DNA of 64,000 nt from Streptomyces sp. Tu6071 (GTDB lineage Bacteria > Actinomycetota > Actinomycetes > Streptomycetales > Streptomycetaceae). The notes beneath the pieces were generated by a model that ran no database searches, was not told where the DNA came from, and was given only the letters and a program-made list of their open reading frames with translations. Within the stretch, counting starts at the first letter, position 1. Each line of letters opens with the position of its first letter. Below, one piece after another: positions 39,997-48,708 of this stretch. The DNA lies in assembly GCF_000213055.1 (NCBI RefSeq), contig NZ_CM001165.1, positions 2,751,445 through 2,815,444 of the forward strand. Direction: 5' to 3'. A program made the translations under genes and the position numbers.

Positions 39997-41287
39997 TCAG
40001 GCTCGCGCGGCGATGCGCTCCCGCAGTTCGGCCGCCGCCGAGGTCCCGGGAAGGCCGGAGAGGCGAGCCGCGACGTTGCTCAGGCCGTCGTCGATCCGTA
40101 CGGAACGCACGCCCTCGGCACAGTCGAGGAACTCCCTCCAGGTCGCGAGGGCTGTTTCCGTGTCACCGCGCTTCAACTGGACGTGGCCCAGATCGGCGAG
40201 GACGATCGCCCGGGTGCGTTTGCGGTCCAGGCCGTGCGTGTCGAGTGCGAGGCGCAGGTGTTCGGCCGCCGCGCCGAGGTCGCCGAGCCTCGCGTGGATC
40301 ATGCCGGAGTCGTGGGCCCAGCGGCCGGCACTGTAGTGGCTCGCCCATGACAGACCGGGGCGCGCGGGGGCGTGTTCGATCGCCGCCTCGGACGCGGCCA
40401 GCAGGCGGGCCGCGGTGGCGTGGTCGCCGTCCGCCGCGGCGGCACGCGCGTACGTGTTGCGGTAGTACGCGAGCGCCTTGGGGTTGTCGAGCTTCCGGCC
40501 GCGGTGCTCGCACGCCTCGGCGAGGCGGACGGCGGTGGGGATGTAGCCAAGATCGAGGGCCTGTTCCGCGAGGCCGCGCAGCGCGGTCGCGGCCAGCTCG
40601 TTCTCGCCGGCTTCGGCGGCGAGCCGGTAACTGTGGACGTGATAGCGCTGGCTGAGCCCCTGGTGCCCCTCGTCACGGGCCATCCACCCGATCAGGTACA
40701 CGAGTTCGCTCGTCGCGGCGAACAACTCACGTCCCGTAGCCTCGGAGTAGCGGCCGTCGAGCCATCGCGCGACATCGACAGTCAGGTAGCGCACCGCGAG
40801 GTGACGGGCGTGCCCGCCGCCGAGTTCGGACGCCGCGTCGCCGAGTGTCGCGGTCATCGTGCGGATGGCGGCGACCTCCCCCTTGCCGACCGCGAGTGGC
40901 CCGCTCCGGTTGGCACGACGCAGGACGGCCTCGGCATCCGGCATTTCCAGCGCGGCCAGACCGACAGCGGCGGACGCCGCGAGGAATCGTCGTCGGTCCA
41001 CGTCGCTACCTCCCAAGAGCATGACCGAAGTCACGGTATCCACCCGCGTGGCCGGGCCTTCCTCCGGCTCGGAGAGGTTGATGCCGAGTACCTGCTCGAT
41101 GAAGGGCAGCCACACCCGGGGGGGACCTGAGGTCCTTCTCCCACCTGTAGACCTGTTGCCGGTCACAGAATCCCGTTTTCCCCCACCGTGCCACCGACAA
41201 CTCGTCCGCGAGTCTCTCCTGGCTGCACCACGGTCGCCGGGCCTCACGCGCGGCCCGGATGCGCTGACCGATGGTGCTCTCCGGCAT
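39997..41287 (-). pseudogene. XRE-family/TPR transcriptional regulator with a +1 frameshift
   Basis: The 5' part (ATG 41287) encodes an XRE helix-turn-helix: I-G-Q-R-I-R-A-A-R-E-A-R, S-Q-E-R-L-A-D-E-L-S and Q-V-Y-R-W-E-K-D-L-R. The frame then breaks in a run of seven C on the coding strand (41118-41124). With six C it continues R-S-P-R-V-W-L-P-F-I-E-Q-V-L-G-I, the expected join. The main part encodes a hydrophobic R-R-R-F-L-A-A-S-A-A-V stretch and a TPR-rich C-terminus of about 300 residues. Corrected, it is a 430-residue regulator of a type abundant in Streptomyces. It may be a real mutation, a phase-variable tract or an assembly error. Confidence 0.75.
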
Positions 41288-41484
41288 GTGCGATCCGATC
41301 CCTCGTCAAGCGCTGGTTCACATCTGGACTACAGGTGACAGACATTCTGGCAGCTGCCCCTCCATCCCGTACGGGCGTTGCATGAGTGACCAGCCTGGTG
41401 GCGCACGCAGCCGGGCGCTGGTCAACGGGCCGCTCGCGAGCGCGGCCGACACCACCTCATGTCACCCGGGAAGGAACACGGTCC

Positions 41485-41650
41485 GTGCGTATTCACGAAT
41501 GCAACGAGGCTCCGCCACCTGAGAGTTGTCCCGTCTGCGCGCGGCTTCGGCGTGAGGAGGCGGAGGCCGAGGGGCGGGGGGGACCACTCGCGGGCCGCCG
41601 ATTGCCGCGTGCTCGTGCGGCGGCACCCGCATGAGGAGGAGGGGCGGTGA
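41485..41650 (+). pseudogene. Small Cys-containing streptomycete protein with a +1 frameshift
   Basis: From GTG 41485 the frame reads M-R-I-H-E-C-N-E, then S-C-P-V-C-A-R-L-R-R-E-E, and breaks in a run of seven G at 41576-41582. With six G it continues G-D-H-S-R-A-A-D-C-R-V-L-V-R-R-H and ends at a TGA (41648-41650) that overlaps the GTG of the next gene. That overlap supports the six-G version as the true gene, about 54 residues with a C-x2-C pair. Uncorrected, it ends at 41634. Confidence 0.6.
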
Positions 41651-42120
41651 GCGGGGCGGTCGGAGAGGGGCGGATCGGCGCTGCGGATCAGGCCATCGGG
41701 GGGATGTTCTCGACCGACATCGGGGCGGCCTACGACGTCGTCGCACTGCTGTGGCAGCGGGGCGTCGGGGCGCTGCCGTGCGCGGAGGCGGAGTGGCGGC
41801 GGGGGCTCGGTGACGCGGTGGCCGCGAGCAGGCGGGGGCTCACGCTCGGGCTCGGGACGACCACGCTCCCCGAGTTGCGTGCTGTCACGGCGCAACTCGC
41901 GCACGCCTCGGCCTGGTTGCTCCTGGGCTTGCCCGACTACGGGGACGACCGCGCGATGGCGGCGCTCGTCGCGTACGTACGGGATCTGCTCGGCCCGGAG
42001 CGGCAGCCGACCCGCGCCACCCCGGCCTGGGAGCGTTTCGCGCACATCCGTCTGCTGGCGACCGGGTTGCGGCGGCTCGCCGAGCGGTGCGAGGAGCGGG
42101 CGGCGGGGCGTCACCCCTGA
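41647..42120 (+). CDS. Uncharacterised helical protein near the XRE regulator
   Basis: A 157-residue protein, mostly helical (A-A-Y-D-V-V-A-L-L-W-Q-R, L-R-A-V-T-A-Q-L-A-H-A, F-A-H-I-R-L-L-A-T-G-L-R-R-L), with no catalytic motif. It starts at a GTG overlapping the stop of the small upstream gene. The setting (XRE/TPR regulator, tiny Cys protein, small helical proteins) is a common streptomycete accessory arrangement of unknown function. Confidence 0.65.
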   Translation: MSGAVGEGRIGAADQAIGGMFSTDIGAAYDVVALLWQRGVGALPCAEAEWRRGLGDAVAASRRGLTLGLGTTTLPELRAVTAQLAHASAWLLLGLPDYGDDRAMAALVAYVRDLLGPERQPTRATPAWERFAHIRLLATGLRRLAERCEERAAGRHP

Positions 42121-42162
42121 GGGGGATCGCCGCTCGGACTCGCGTGGGACAGACTCGGGCGA

Positions 42163-42468
42163 ATGGGTGAGGAAGAGGAGCCGCTCGCCGAGTGGGCCGC
42201 GCGGCGGGACGAGCGGGTGGGGCGGCTCAGGGTCGTACCGCTGTACGAGGGGCGGCGGGCGCGCGGGGCGCATGTACGGCCCGGGGAGCCCCGGGTCGTG
42301 GAGCGGTGGAGCGGGTGCGCGTGGGAGGCGTTCGCGGTGACGCGGGATCTCGCGGAGGCGTTGCGGCTGGTCCGCCCACCCGTGGAGGAGCCGCCCGCGT
42401 GCCCGGCGGAGGAGTCCCCGGGGGCTCTCCGCTCCGGGCGGGGGCGGCACCGGAAGCCGCCCCCGTAG
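42163..42468 (+). CDS. Small DUF6087-like protein
   Basis: A 101-residue protein with L-A-E-W-A-A-R-R-D-E-R-V-G-R-L-R near the start and G-A-H-V-R-P-G-E-P-R-V-V-E-R-W in the middle, a pattern I associate with the DUF6087 family of Streptomyces. The C-terminus is basic and Pro-rich. It lies 42 bases after the previous gene. No function is known. Confidence 0.6.
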   Translation: MGEEEEPLAEWAARRDERVGRLRVVPLYEGRRARGAHVRPGEPRVVERWSGCAWEAFAVTRDLAEALRLVRPPVEEPPACPAEESPGALRSGRGRHRKPPP

Positions 42469-42471
42469 ACC

Positions 42472-44844
42472 TCAGTCCCGCAGCAGGTCGGGGACTCCGG
42501 TCTCGTCCGGGGCGTCGCGGTCGCCCGCCACGACCGTGAGGCGTTGCGTCGCGCGGGTCAGGGCCACGTACAGGACGCGGAGGCCGACGACCGATTCCTC
42601 GGCGATCTCCGCCGGGGCGGCGACCAGCGTCGCGTCGTACTCCAGGCCCTTCGCCTCCAGGCTGCCGAGGGCGACGACGCGCGGGCCCAGGCCGACCAGC
42701 CAACGCGCCGCTTCGCCACGGCGGTTCATCGCCACGACGACGCCGATCGTGCCCTCCACCTCGCCGAGCAGGCGTTCCGTCTCGGCGCGGACCGTGGCCG
42801 CGAGGCCGCCGTGGTCCGCCGCGACGACGTAGCGCGGGGCGAGGCCCGTGGAGCGGACCGCGCGCGGGGGCTCGGTGCCGGGCATCGCGAGGGCCAGGAC
42901 CTGGTTGGCGACGGCCGCGACCTCCGCCGGGTTGCGGTAGTTGACCGTGAGCGTGAAGCGGCGGCGCGGGCGCGTGCCGAGGGCTTCGTCGCGCGCGGCG
43001 GCGGCCTCCTCCGGGTCCGGCCACGAGGACTGCGCCGGGTCGCCGACCACGGTCCAGGTCGCGTGACGGCCCCTGCGGCCGACCATGCGCCACTGCATCG
43101 GCGTGAGGTCCTGCGCCTCGTCGACGATGACGTGCGCGTACTCCGTGCGCTCGGACGCGAGGCGTTCGGCGCGCTCGCGGCGGCTCTCCTCGCGCTGCGG
43201 CATCAGCTCCTCCACGCCGGTCAGTTCGGCGAGCGCGTCGTACGCGCGCGGGCGCTTGGGGCGTGCCGGGGCGCCGAGCACGGCGTGCAGTTCGTCGAGC
43301 AGCGCCACGTCGTGCACCGAGAGCGGGCCCGCGCCCGTCTCCGGGTCGAGACGCCGCAACGACCGTGCCACGCGCCGCACTTCGCCCTGGTCGAGCACCC
43401 TGCGCGACCAGCGCCCGAGCCGTCGCTCCGAGGCCATCGCGGCGAGCACGCGGCGGGGCTTCAGCTCGGGCCACCACGCGTCCAGGAACTCCGTGAACGA
43501 GTCCTCCGACGTGATGTCCTCGTCGAAGGCCGATCGCAACTCGGCCGCCAGCTCCGGGTCGTTGTGGCGGTCCGCGCCCCCGGAGCGCTCCCACAGGGCA
43601 TCCAGAAGAAGACGACGGGCGCGCGGGCGGAGGTAGTTGATCGGGCCGCTGCCCGAAAGGGCCGTGCGACGGACGGACTTGAGCACCTCCGGGCCGAGTT
43701 CGACACGGCGACCGAAGGCGACGACGCGCAGACGCTCCGGGGGCGCGGTGGTGTGGCCCGGGGCGGCGAGCGCGAGCTGTCCGTTCGCCTCGCTCTGATC
43801 CGTACCGGGGAAGGCACCGGCCACCGGCAGTTCGAGCGCTCCTCGCGCCGCGCGCCGCAGGACGCCGCCCATGCGGGCGCTGCCCTTCACGCGCGCGACC
43901 GCCGGGGGGTCGTACGCGCTCGCGCCACCGGGGCCCGCCGCGTCGTCGGCCAGGTCGCCGAGCGCGCGGATCGCGACCTGGCCCTCCTCGCCGAGCGAGG
44001 GCAGGACACCTTCCGTGTACGCGACGAGGAGCGGCGTCGGCGAGACGATGAGGATGCCGCCCGCGTAGCGCCTGCGGTCCTGGTAGAGGAGGTACGCGGC
44101 GCGGTGCAGCGCCACCGCCGTCTTGCCGGTGCCGGGGCCGCCCTCGACGAGGGTCACGGAGGCGGCGGGGGCGCGGATGACCAGGTCCTGCTCGGCCTGG
44201 ATCGAGGCGACGATGTCGTGCATCGCGTGCCCGCGCGAGCGGCCGAGCGCGGCCATGAGCGCGCCGTCGCCCACGGCCGGGAGCGGCGCGCCGCCGAGGA
44301 ACGCCGTCAGCTCGGGGCGCATGAGGTCGTCCTCGACGCCGAGGACGCGGCGGCCCTTCGAGCGGATGACGCGGCGGCGCACGACCCGGCCCGGGGCGAC
44401 GGGCGTGGAGCGGTAGAAGGGAGCGGCGGCGGGGGCGCGCCAGTCGATGACGAGTGGGCTGTAGTCGGTGTCCAGCACGCCGATGCGGCCGATGTGCAGT
44501 GTCTCCGCGATGTCGGCCGTGTTGTCGGGGCCGATGGCGTTCTCGGCGACCTCGACGGCGGTGTAGGCGCCGTCCGGGCCCTTCTTGCCGTCCTTGCCCG
44601 CGAGGAGGTCGATGCGGCCGAAGACGAAGTCCTCGAACTCGTTGTTGAGCCGGTTGAGGTGGACGCCGGCCCGGTGGACCTGCGCGTCGCGCTCCGCGAG
44701 GGCGCCGGGGGTGCCGACGTGACCGAGCTTGGCCGCGTCGCGCATCAGGAACTCGGCCTCGTCGATCTTCTCCAGGAGACGGCGGTAGGCGCGGTCAAGA
44801 TGCTGTTGTTCGACGCTGATCTCGTGGTCGCGTGTATCGGCCAC
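42472..44844 (-). CDS. UvrD/HelD-like helicase (HelD/HelR class, RNA-polymerase recycling type)
   Basis: A 790-residue SF1 ATPase. An N-terminal coiled-coil region (about 1-75) precedes the first UvrD-like lobe with Walker A E-G-G-P-G-T-G-K-T. A large insertion follows, then V-I-V-D-E-A-Q-D-L (Walker B), W-T-V-V-G-D-P-A-Q-S-S-W and V-A-L-T-R-A-T-Q-R-L. This layout matches HelD-type proteins that pull stalled RNA polymerase off DNA; in Streptomyces one class (HelR) protects against rifamycins. I found no rifampicin-associated inverted element upstream. AAGGGGG lies 6 bases before GTG 44844. Confidence 0.85.
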   Translation of the reverse strand: MADTRDHEISVEQQHLDRAYRRLLEKIDEAEFLMRDAAKLGHVGTPGALAERDAQVHRAGVHLNRLNNEFEDFVFGRIDLLAGKDGKKGPDGAYTAVEVAENAIGPDNTADIAETLHIGRIGVLDTDYSPLVIDWRAPAAAPFYRSTPVAPGRVVRRRVIRSKGRRVLGVEDDLMRPELTAFLGGAPLPAVGDGALMAALGRSRGHAMHDIVASIQAEQDLVIRAPAASVTLVEGGPGTGKTAVALHRAAYLLYQDRRRYAGGILIVSPTPLLVAYTEGVLPSLGEEGQVAIRALGDLADDAAGPGGASAYDPPAVARVKGSARMGGVLRRAARGALELPVAGAFPGTDQSEANGQLALAAPGHTTAPPERLRVVAFGRRVELGPEVLKSVRRTALSGSGPINYLRPRARRLLLDALWERSGGADRHNDPELAAELRSAFDEDITSEDSFTEFLDAWWPELKPRRVLAAMASERRLGRWSRRVLDQGEVRRVARSLRRLDPETGAGPLSVHDVALLDELHAVLGAPARPKRPRAYDALAELTGVEELMPQREESRRERAERLASERTEYAHVIVDEAQDLTPMQWRMVGRRGRHATWTVVGDPAQSSWPDPEEAAAARDEALGTRPRRRFTLTVNYRNPAEVAAVANQVLALAMPGTEPPRAVRSTGLAPRYVVAADHGGLAATVRAETERLLGEVEGTIGVVVAMNRRGEAARWLVGLGPRVVALGSLEAKGLEYDATLVAAPAEIAEESVVGLRVLYVALTRATQRLTVVAGDRDAPDETGVPDLLRD

Positions 44845-44975
44845 CGAGGCCCCCTTCAGATGGTGCTGAGCAGCCGTCCACCGTACGGCAACCCGGTCGG
44901 GGGGCGGGAGGGGGCTCGCCTTTCCGCCGGGGGGCGCGTTTACGCCGGGGGGCGCCTCTGTGCGGGGGCGCCTTT

Positions 44976-45020
44976 GCGGGGCTCCGCCCCACACCCCGCT
45001 CCTCAATCGCCGGAGGGGCT
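44976..45020 (-). repeat. Streptomyces extragenic palindromic repeat, copy B
   Basis: An inverted copy of the unit at 36097, nearly identical over about 45 bases. It lies upstream of the HelD-like gene. Confidence 0.8.
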
Positions 45021-45023
45021 GGA

Positions 45024-45131
45024 TGGGTGCGGGGCGGAAGGGCGGGTGGGTGCGGGGCGGAAGGGCGGGTGGGTGCGGGGCGGAAGGGCGGGTGAAGGCG
45101 GGGCGGAAGGGCGGGTGAGGGCGGGGCGGAA
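45024..45131. repeat. 23-bp tandem repeat, five copies
   Basis: GGGTGCGGGGCGGAAGGGCG plus three bases is repeated about five times, the last copies diverging, between two copies of the extragenic palindrome. Confidence 0.85.
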
Positions 45132-45133
45132 GA

Positions 45134-45754
45134 TCAAGCCCCTCCGGCGATTGAGGAGCGGGGGTTCGGGGGCGGAGCCCCCGTGGCGGTGCGCCGACGG
45201 TGGCGGGCCACGCGCTCCCTGTTGCCGCAGACCTCACTGGAGCACCAGCGGCGCCGCTGGCCGCGGGAGGTGTCCAGGTAGATCAGCGGGCACCCCTCGC
45301 CCTCGCACCGCCGCAGGAGCGCCGTGCGGCCGGGGTCGGTGAGCAGGGTGAGGGTGTCGCGGGCGAGGAGGGAGAGGAGCGCGGAGAGGGTGGGTGCCGA
45401 GTGAAGCCCGGCGACGAGGCGGCCGTCGTGGGCGCGGGCGGCCTGCGGGACGGGCGGCGCGGCGAGCGCCAGGGCGTTGAGGCGGTCGAGCGCCTGCGGC
45501 GCGCGCCGGCCGCCGAGGCTCCCGTCGACGAGGCGGCCGAGATGGCCCCGTACCTCCCGTACCGCCGCCGGCCAGTGCGGCTGCGGCAGCGGCAGCGGCC
45601 CGCGCGCCGGGATCAGCCCCGCGCCCACGCACCAGCCGACCACGTCCTCACCCGTCACGAGCCGTTCGACCGGGTGCCCGGTCGCGAGCAGATCCAGACA
45701 GGGCCGTCCGGCGTCGTACCGGAACGGCGCGGGGGCCACGGGGAGCAGCGACAT
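45134..45754 (-). CDS. CGNR zinc-finger (ABATE domain) putative regulator
   Basis: A 206-residue protein. The N-terminal ABATE domain begins F-R-Y-D-A-G-R-P-C-L-D-L-L-A-T. The C-terminal CGNR zinc finger has C-E-G-E-G-C, Y-L-D-T-S-R-G-Q-R-R-R-W-C and C-G-N-R-E-R-V-A-R-H-R-R-R. These are stress-linked, probably DNA-binding actinobacterial proteins. The C-terminal about 10 residues come from an extragenic repeat and are probably not functional. ATG 45754 matches family length. Confidence 0.85.
   Translation of the reverse strand: MSLLPVAPAPFRYDAGRPCLDLLATGHPVERLVTGEDVVGWCVGAGLIPARGPLPLPQPHWPAAVREVRGHLGRLVDGSLGGRRAPQALDRLNALALAAPPVPQAARAHDGRLVAGLHSAPTLSALLSLLARDTLTLLTDPGRTALLRRCEGEGCPLIYLDTSRGQRRRWCSSEVCGNRERVARHRRRTATGAPPPNPRSSIAGGA
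45137..45182 (+). repeat. Streptomyces extragenic palindromic repeat, copy C, overlapping a coding end
   Basis: A third copy of the palindromic unit. It supplies the last roughly 15 codons and nearly the stop codon of the CGNR-type gene on the minus strand, adding a P-N-P-R-S-S-I-A-G-G-A tail. Confidence 0.75.
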
Positions 45755-45976
45755 GTTCGTCTCACCGCCGAGGGGGTGGGGGCCAGCGGGGGTCGGGGGT
45801 GCGCGACACCAGGGTGCCGGGGGCGGGGGCGTACGGGAAGGGGGCGGGGGTGTACGGGGTGGGGGTGCGTCCGGTCCGGGCCGCGCTGTCCGGGACGGAG
45901 CGTCCGCGCACCGCACACCCGCGCACCGCGCACCGCCTCGTCCGTGCGGGGCGCGGCGCCGGGGAGGGGTGTGCCT

Positions 45977-47152
45977 CTACGGCTCGATCGCCAGGCGGTA
46001 GCCGCGTTTCACGACGGTCTGGACGAGGCCGGGAGTGGCGAGGGCCGTGCGCAGACGGCTGATCGCGGCGTCGACGGCGTGCGCGTCGGTGCCCGTTCCG
46101 GGGAGGGCGCGGAGGAGTTCGGCGCGGGGGACGACGCGGCCCGGGTGGTCGGCGAGGCGGCGCAGGAGGGCGGCGCTCGCGGGCGGGAGGGAGCGGGGCT
46201 CGCCGTCGACGAGCACCACGTCGCCTCGCACAGTGAGGAGGTGGCCGTTGATCCGCACCTCCCGGGCCCGGGAGGGGAGTTCGCGACACAGGAGGTCGAC
46301 GAGGGGGGCGAGGCGGAAGCGCTCGGGGGCCACGGTGGGGATGCCCAGGGCCTGGAGCGGGGCGGCCGTGACGGGGCCGACGCAGGCGACGAGGACGGAT
46401 TCCCTGAGTGCGGCGAGGAGTTGGTCCCGCAGGCCGCGCGTCTCCGCACGGTCGAGGAGGGCGAGCGCCGCAGGGGCGCTCGTGAAGGGGAGGGCGTCGA
46501 CGGTGCCCGCGAGGACCGCGTCGGTGAGGCGGTCGAGCGGGGCGGTGTCCTCGGGCGGCAGCCAGCGGTAGACGGGGACGGCGAGGACGTCGGCGCCCGC
46601 CTCGGCGAGGGCGGTACGGAACGCGTGCAGCGGGTCGCCGTGGAGCTGGACCGCGACGCGCGCGCCGCGCAGCTCGAACGTCCGCAGGTGGTCCAGTACT
46701 TCGGCCATCGACTCGGACGCGGGCGACCACTCCTCGGTGAGCCCGGCACCCCGCAGGGCGCCCTTCACCTTGGGCCCGCGCGCCAGCAGCCGCGCCCCGC
46801 GCAGGACGTCGCTCAGCTCCGCCCCCAGTCCCCAGCCCTCGGCCGCCGCGAACCAGCCGCGCAGCCCCACCGCGGTGGTGCCGATGACGAGGTGGGGCGG
46901 GTGCGCGAGCAGTTCCTCGGTGACGGCGCGCAGTTCCGCGTCGTCCTCCAGCGGGACCGTCCGCATCGCGGGGCCGTGAAGAACGCGGGCGCCGCGACGG
47001 CGGAGCAGGGCGAGCAGATCCTCGGCGCGGCGGTCGGCGGTCACGGCGACGGTGAACCCGCTCAGCGGCCCCGCCTCCCGCTCGGCGCCTTCCTCCCGCT
47101 CGGCGCCCACCTCCCGCTCGGCGCCCGCCTGCCCCGTACCGCTGCTCCCCAT
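45977..47152 (-). CDS. Uroporphyrinogen-III synthase fused to an OmpR-type winged helix
   Basis: A 391-residue fusion. Residues about 30-275 form a HemD-like domain (two alternating alpha/beta lobes, with V-A-V-T-A-D-R-R-A-E and S-V-L-V-A-C-V-G-P-V-T). The last 100 residues are a winged-helix DNA-binding domain of response-regulator type (L-P-P-A-S-A-A-L-L-R-R-L, V-V-P-R-A-E-L-L, ending V-V-K-R-G-Y-R-L-A). Such fusions are known in actinobacteria near nitrite/sirohaem genes. No sirohaem genes are adjacent here. It may sense tetrapyrrole state; DNA binding is inferred from the fold only. Confidence 0.85.
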   Translation of the reverse strand: MGSSGTGQAGAEREVGAEREEGAEREAGPLSGFTVAVTADRRAEDLLALLRRRGARVLHGPAMRTVPLEDDAELRAVTEELLAHPPHLVIGTTAVGLRGWFAAAEGWGLGAELSDVLRGARLLARGPKVKGALRGAGLTEEWSPASESMAEVLDHLRTFELRGARVAVQLHGDPLHAFRTALAEAGADVLAVPVYRWLPPEDTAPLDRLTDAVLAGTVDALPFTSAPAALALLDRAETRGLRDQLLAALRESVLVACVGPVTAAPLQALGIPTVAPERFRLAPLVDLLCRELPSRAREVRINGHLLTVRGDVVLVDGEPRSLPPASAALLRRLADHPGRVVPRAELLRALPGTGTDAHAVDAAISRLRTALATPGLVQTVVKRGYRLAIEP

Positions 47153-47352
47153 GCCGCCGTTCCTCGCCCGTCCGGTCCGCCCCCGGCCCGCCGCCGGGGA
47201 GCGCGTCAGCCTGCCAAGCGCAGGTGTCGCGACTGTTCACAGCGTATGTCGCGGGCGTTACGGGACGCGGCGAAGGGCGGCGGTGGTATACGAGGCGGCG
47301 GGCCGGGGGCCGATCGGACGGGCGAGGAACGGCGGGGCGGGCGCCGGGGCTC

Positions 47353-48708
47353 CTACGCGCGACGGGGGCGGTTCTTCCCGCTTCCTCCCCCGTCCGGCCA
47401 CAGCCTCGGCCGCCGCTTCGCCGCCACGTCCTCGACCCAGCCGACGAGCACGATCGCCAGTGCCAGCAGCGGCCACACCACTACGAACATCCACCACGCG
47501 TAGGAGTCGCCAAGGAAGGTGCCGAAGGCGCCGTCGGACGCGGGGAGGCGCCACAGGAGGTCGATGACCGGGACGGTGGCGAGGATGAGCAGGTTGTGCC
47601 ACAGGTAGATCGTGACCGCGCGGTTGTTGGTCAGGGTGACGAAGCGGTCGAGGCGGGCGAGGCGGCCGGGGAGGGTCTTCCAGGACGGGGCGTACTGGAA
47701 GAGGATCACCGTGAAGCCGAGGGACCACGTGGCCTGCGCGAGCGGGATGTCGTTGAGGTCGATGCCGTCGTCCCCCGCGTGGCCGAGCGCCCACCACAGG
47801 CCGAAGGCCATGAGGAAACCGGAGAGCGAGACGGCGAGATAGCGCGGCACCTTCCGCAGCAGGCCCTCCTGGTACGCCATCCCGAGCACCCAGCAGCTCC
47901 CGAACTGCGCGAAGTCGACGAGCGCCAGGCCCGTCTCGCCGGGGATCGTGACAACTCCCGTACCGATCACGGCGGTCAGCGCGACGGGGGCGAGGAAGAC
48001 CGGCCAGGGGGCGCGGCGCAGGGCCTTGAGGAGGAGCGGCGAGGCGACGACGAACCACAGGTAGGCGCGCAGGTACCACAGCGGCCCCGCCGCCTCGTCC
48101 GCCCAGCCCTGTTCGAGCCAGCCACCCGTCGAGCCGAGGCTTTCGGGGTACGGGGGCGCGCCGAGCGGGACGAGGTACGTGGCCAGGCGCAGCCACCAGC
48201 CGAAGCCCTCGCCGCGCGGCGCGCGCCAGCCCGCGTACAGCATCGCGGGGACGAGCAGGGCGGCGAAGAGCCACAGCGGGGGCAGCAGTCGGCGCAGCCG
48301 GCCACGGATCACGGACACGGCGGGCCGCGCGAGCGAACGCGCCATGAGCGAGCCCGCGAGCGCGAACATCACGCCCATGGAGGGAAACACGACGCTGAGC
48401 CAGGCCCAGCCGAAGACGTGGTAGAAGACGACGCGGACGAGGGCGACGGAGCGGAGGAGGTCGAGGTAACGGTCCCTGCCGGGGGGCGACTTGGGTGCCT
48501 CGCCGCGCGCGGCGCGGGGCTCCTGGACGGGCAGGCGCACGGTGCCGGGCTCGCCACCCGCCACCGCCAAGGACTCCACCGCCACGGACTCGCCGCCCCT
48601 CACCGCCACGGACTCGCCGCCCGCCGTCGTGACGGGTCCGCCGCCCGCCGTCGGCACGGGCCGTGTGGCGCTCTCGTCCTCGTACGGCTTGCTGTCGGTC
48701 CCGCTCAT
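47353..48708 (-). CDS. Membrane acyltransferase (acyltransferase-3 family)
   Basis: A 451-residue polytopic protein with about 10 membrane segments after a Gly/Val-rich 70-residue cytoplasmic tail. The family motif R-Y-L-D-L-L-R-S-V-A-L-V-R-V-V-F-Y-H includes the conserved Arg and catalytic His. It transfers an acyl or succinyl group to a sugar or glycan at the membrane. Its ATG overlaps the stop of the upstream deacetylase-GT2 gene, so it likely decorates that enzyme's product. Confidence 0.85.
   Translation of the reverse strand: MSGTDSKPYEDESATRPVPTAGGGPVTTAGGESVAVRGGESVAVESLAVAGGEPGTVRLPVQEPRAARGEAPKSPPGRDRYLDLLRSVALVRVVFYHVFGWAWLSVVFPSMGVMFALAGSLMARSLARPAVSVIRGRLRRLLPPLWLFAALLVPAMLYAGWRAPRGEGFGWWLRLATYLVPLGAPPYPESLGSTGGWLEQGWADEAAGPLWYLRAYLWFVVASPLLLKALRRAPWPVFLAPVALTAVIGTGVVTIPGETGLALVDFAQFGSCWVLGMAYQEGLLRKVPRYLAVSLSGFLMAFGLWWALGHAGDDGIDLNDIPLAQATWSLGFTVILFQYAPSWKTLPGRLARLDRFVTLTNNRAVTIYLWHNLLILATVPVIDLLWRLPASDGAFGTFLGDSYAWWMFVVVWPLLALAIVLVGWVEDVAAKRRPRLWPDGGGSGKNRPRRA

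Noticed and set aside
44845..45130. Rifampicin-associated element upstream of the HelD/HelR-like gene
   Set aside because: I looked for the roughly 19-bp inverted repeat known for HelR regulation and did not find a convincing match. Only extragenic repeats are present.
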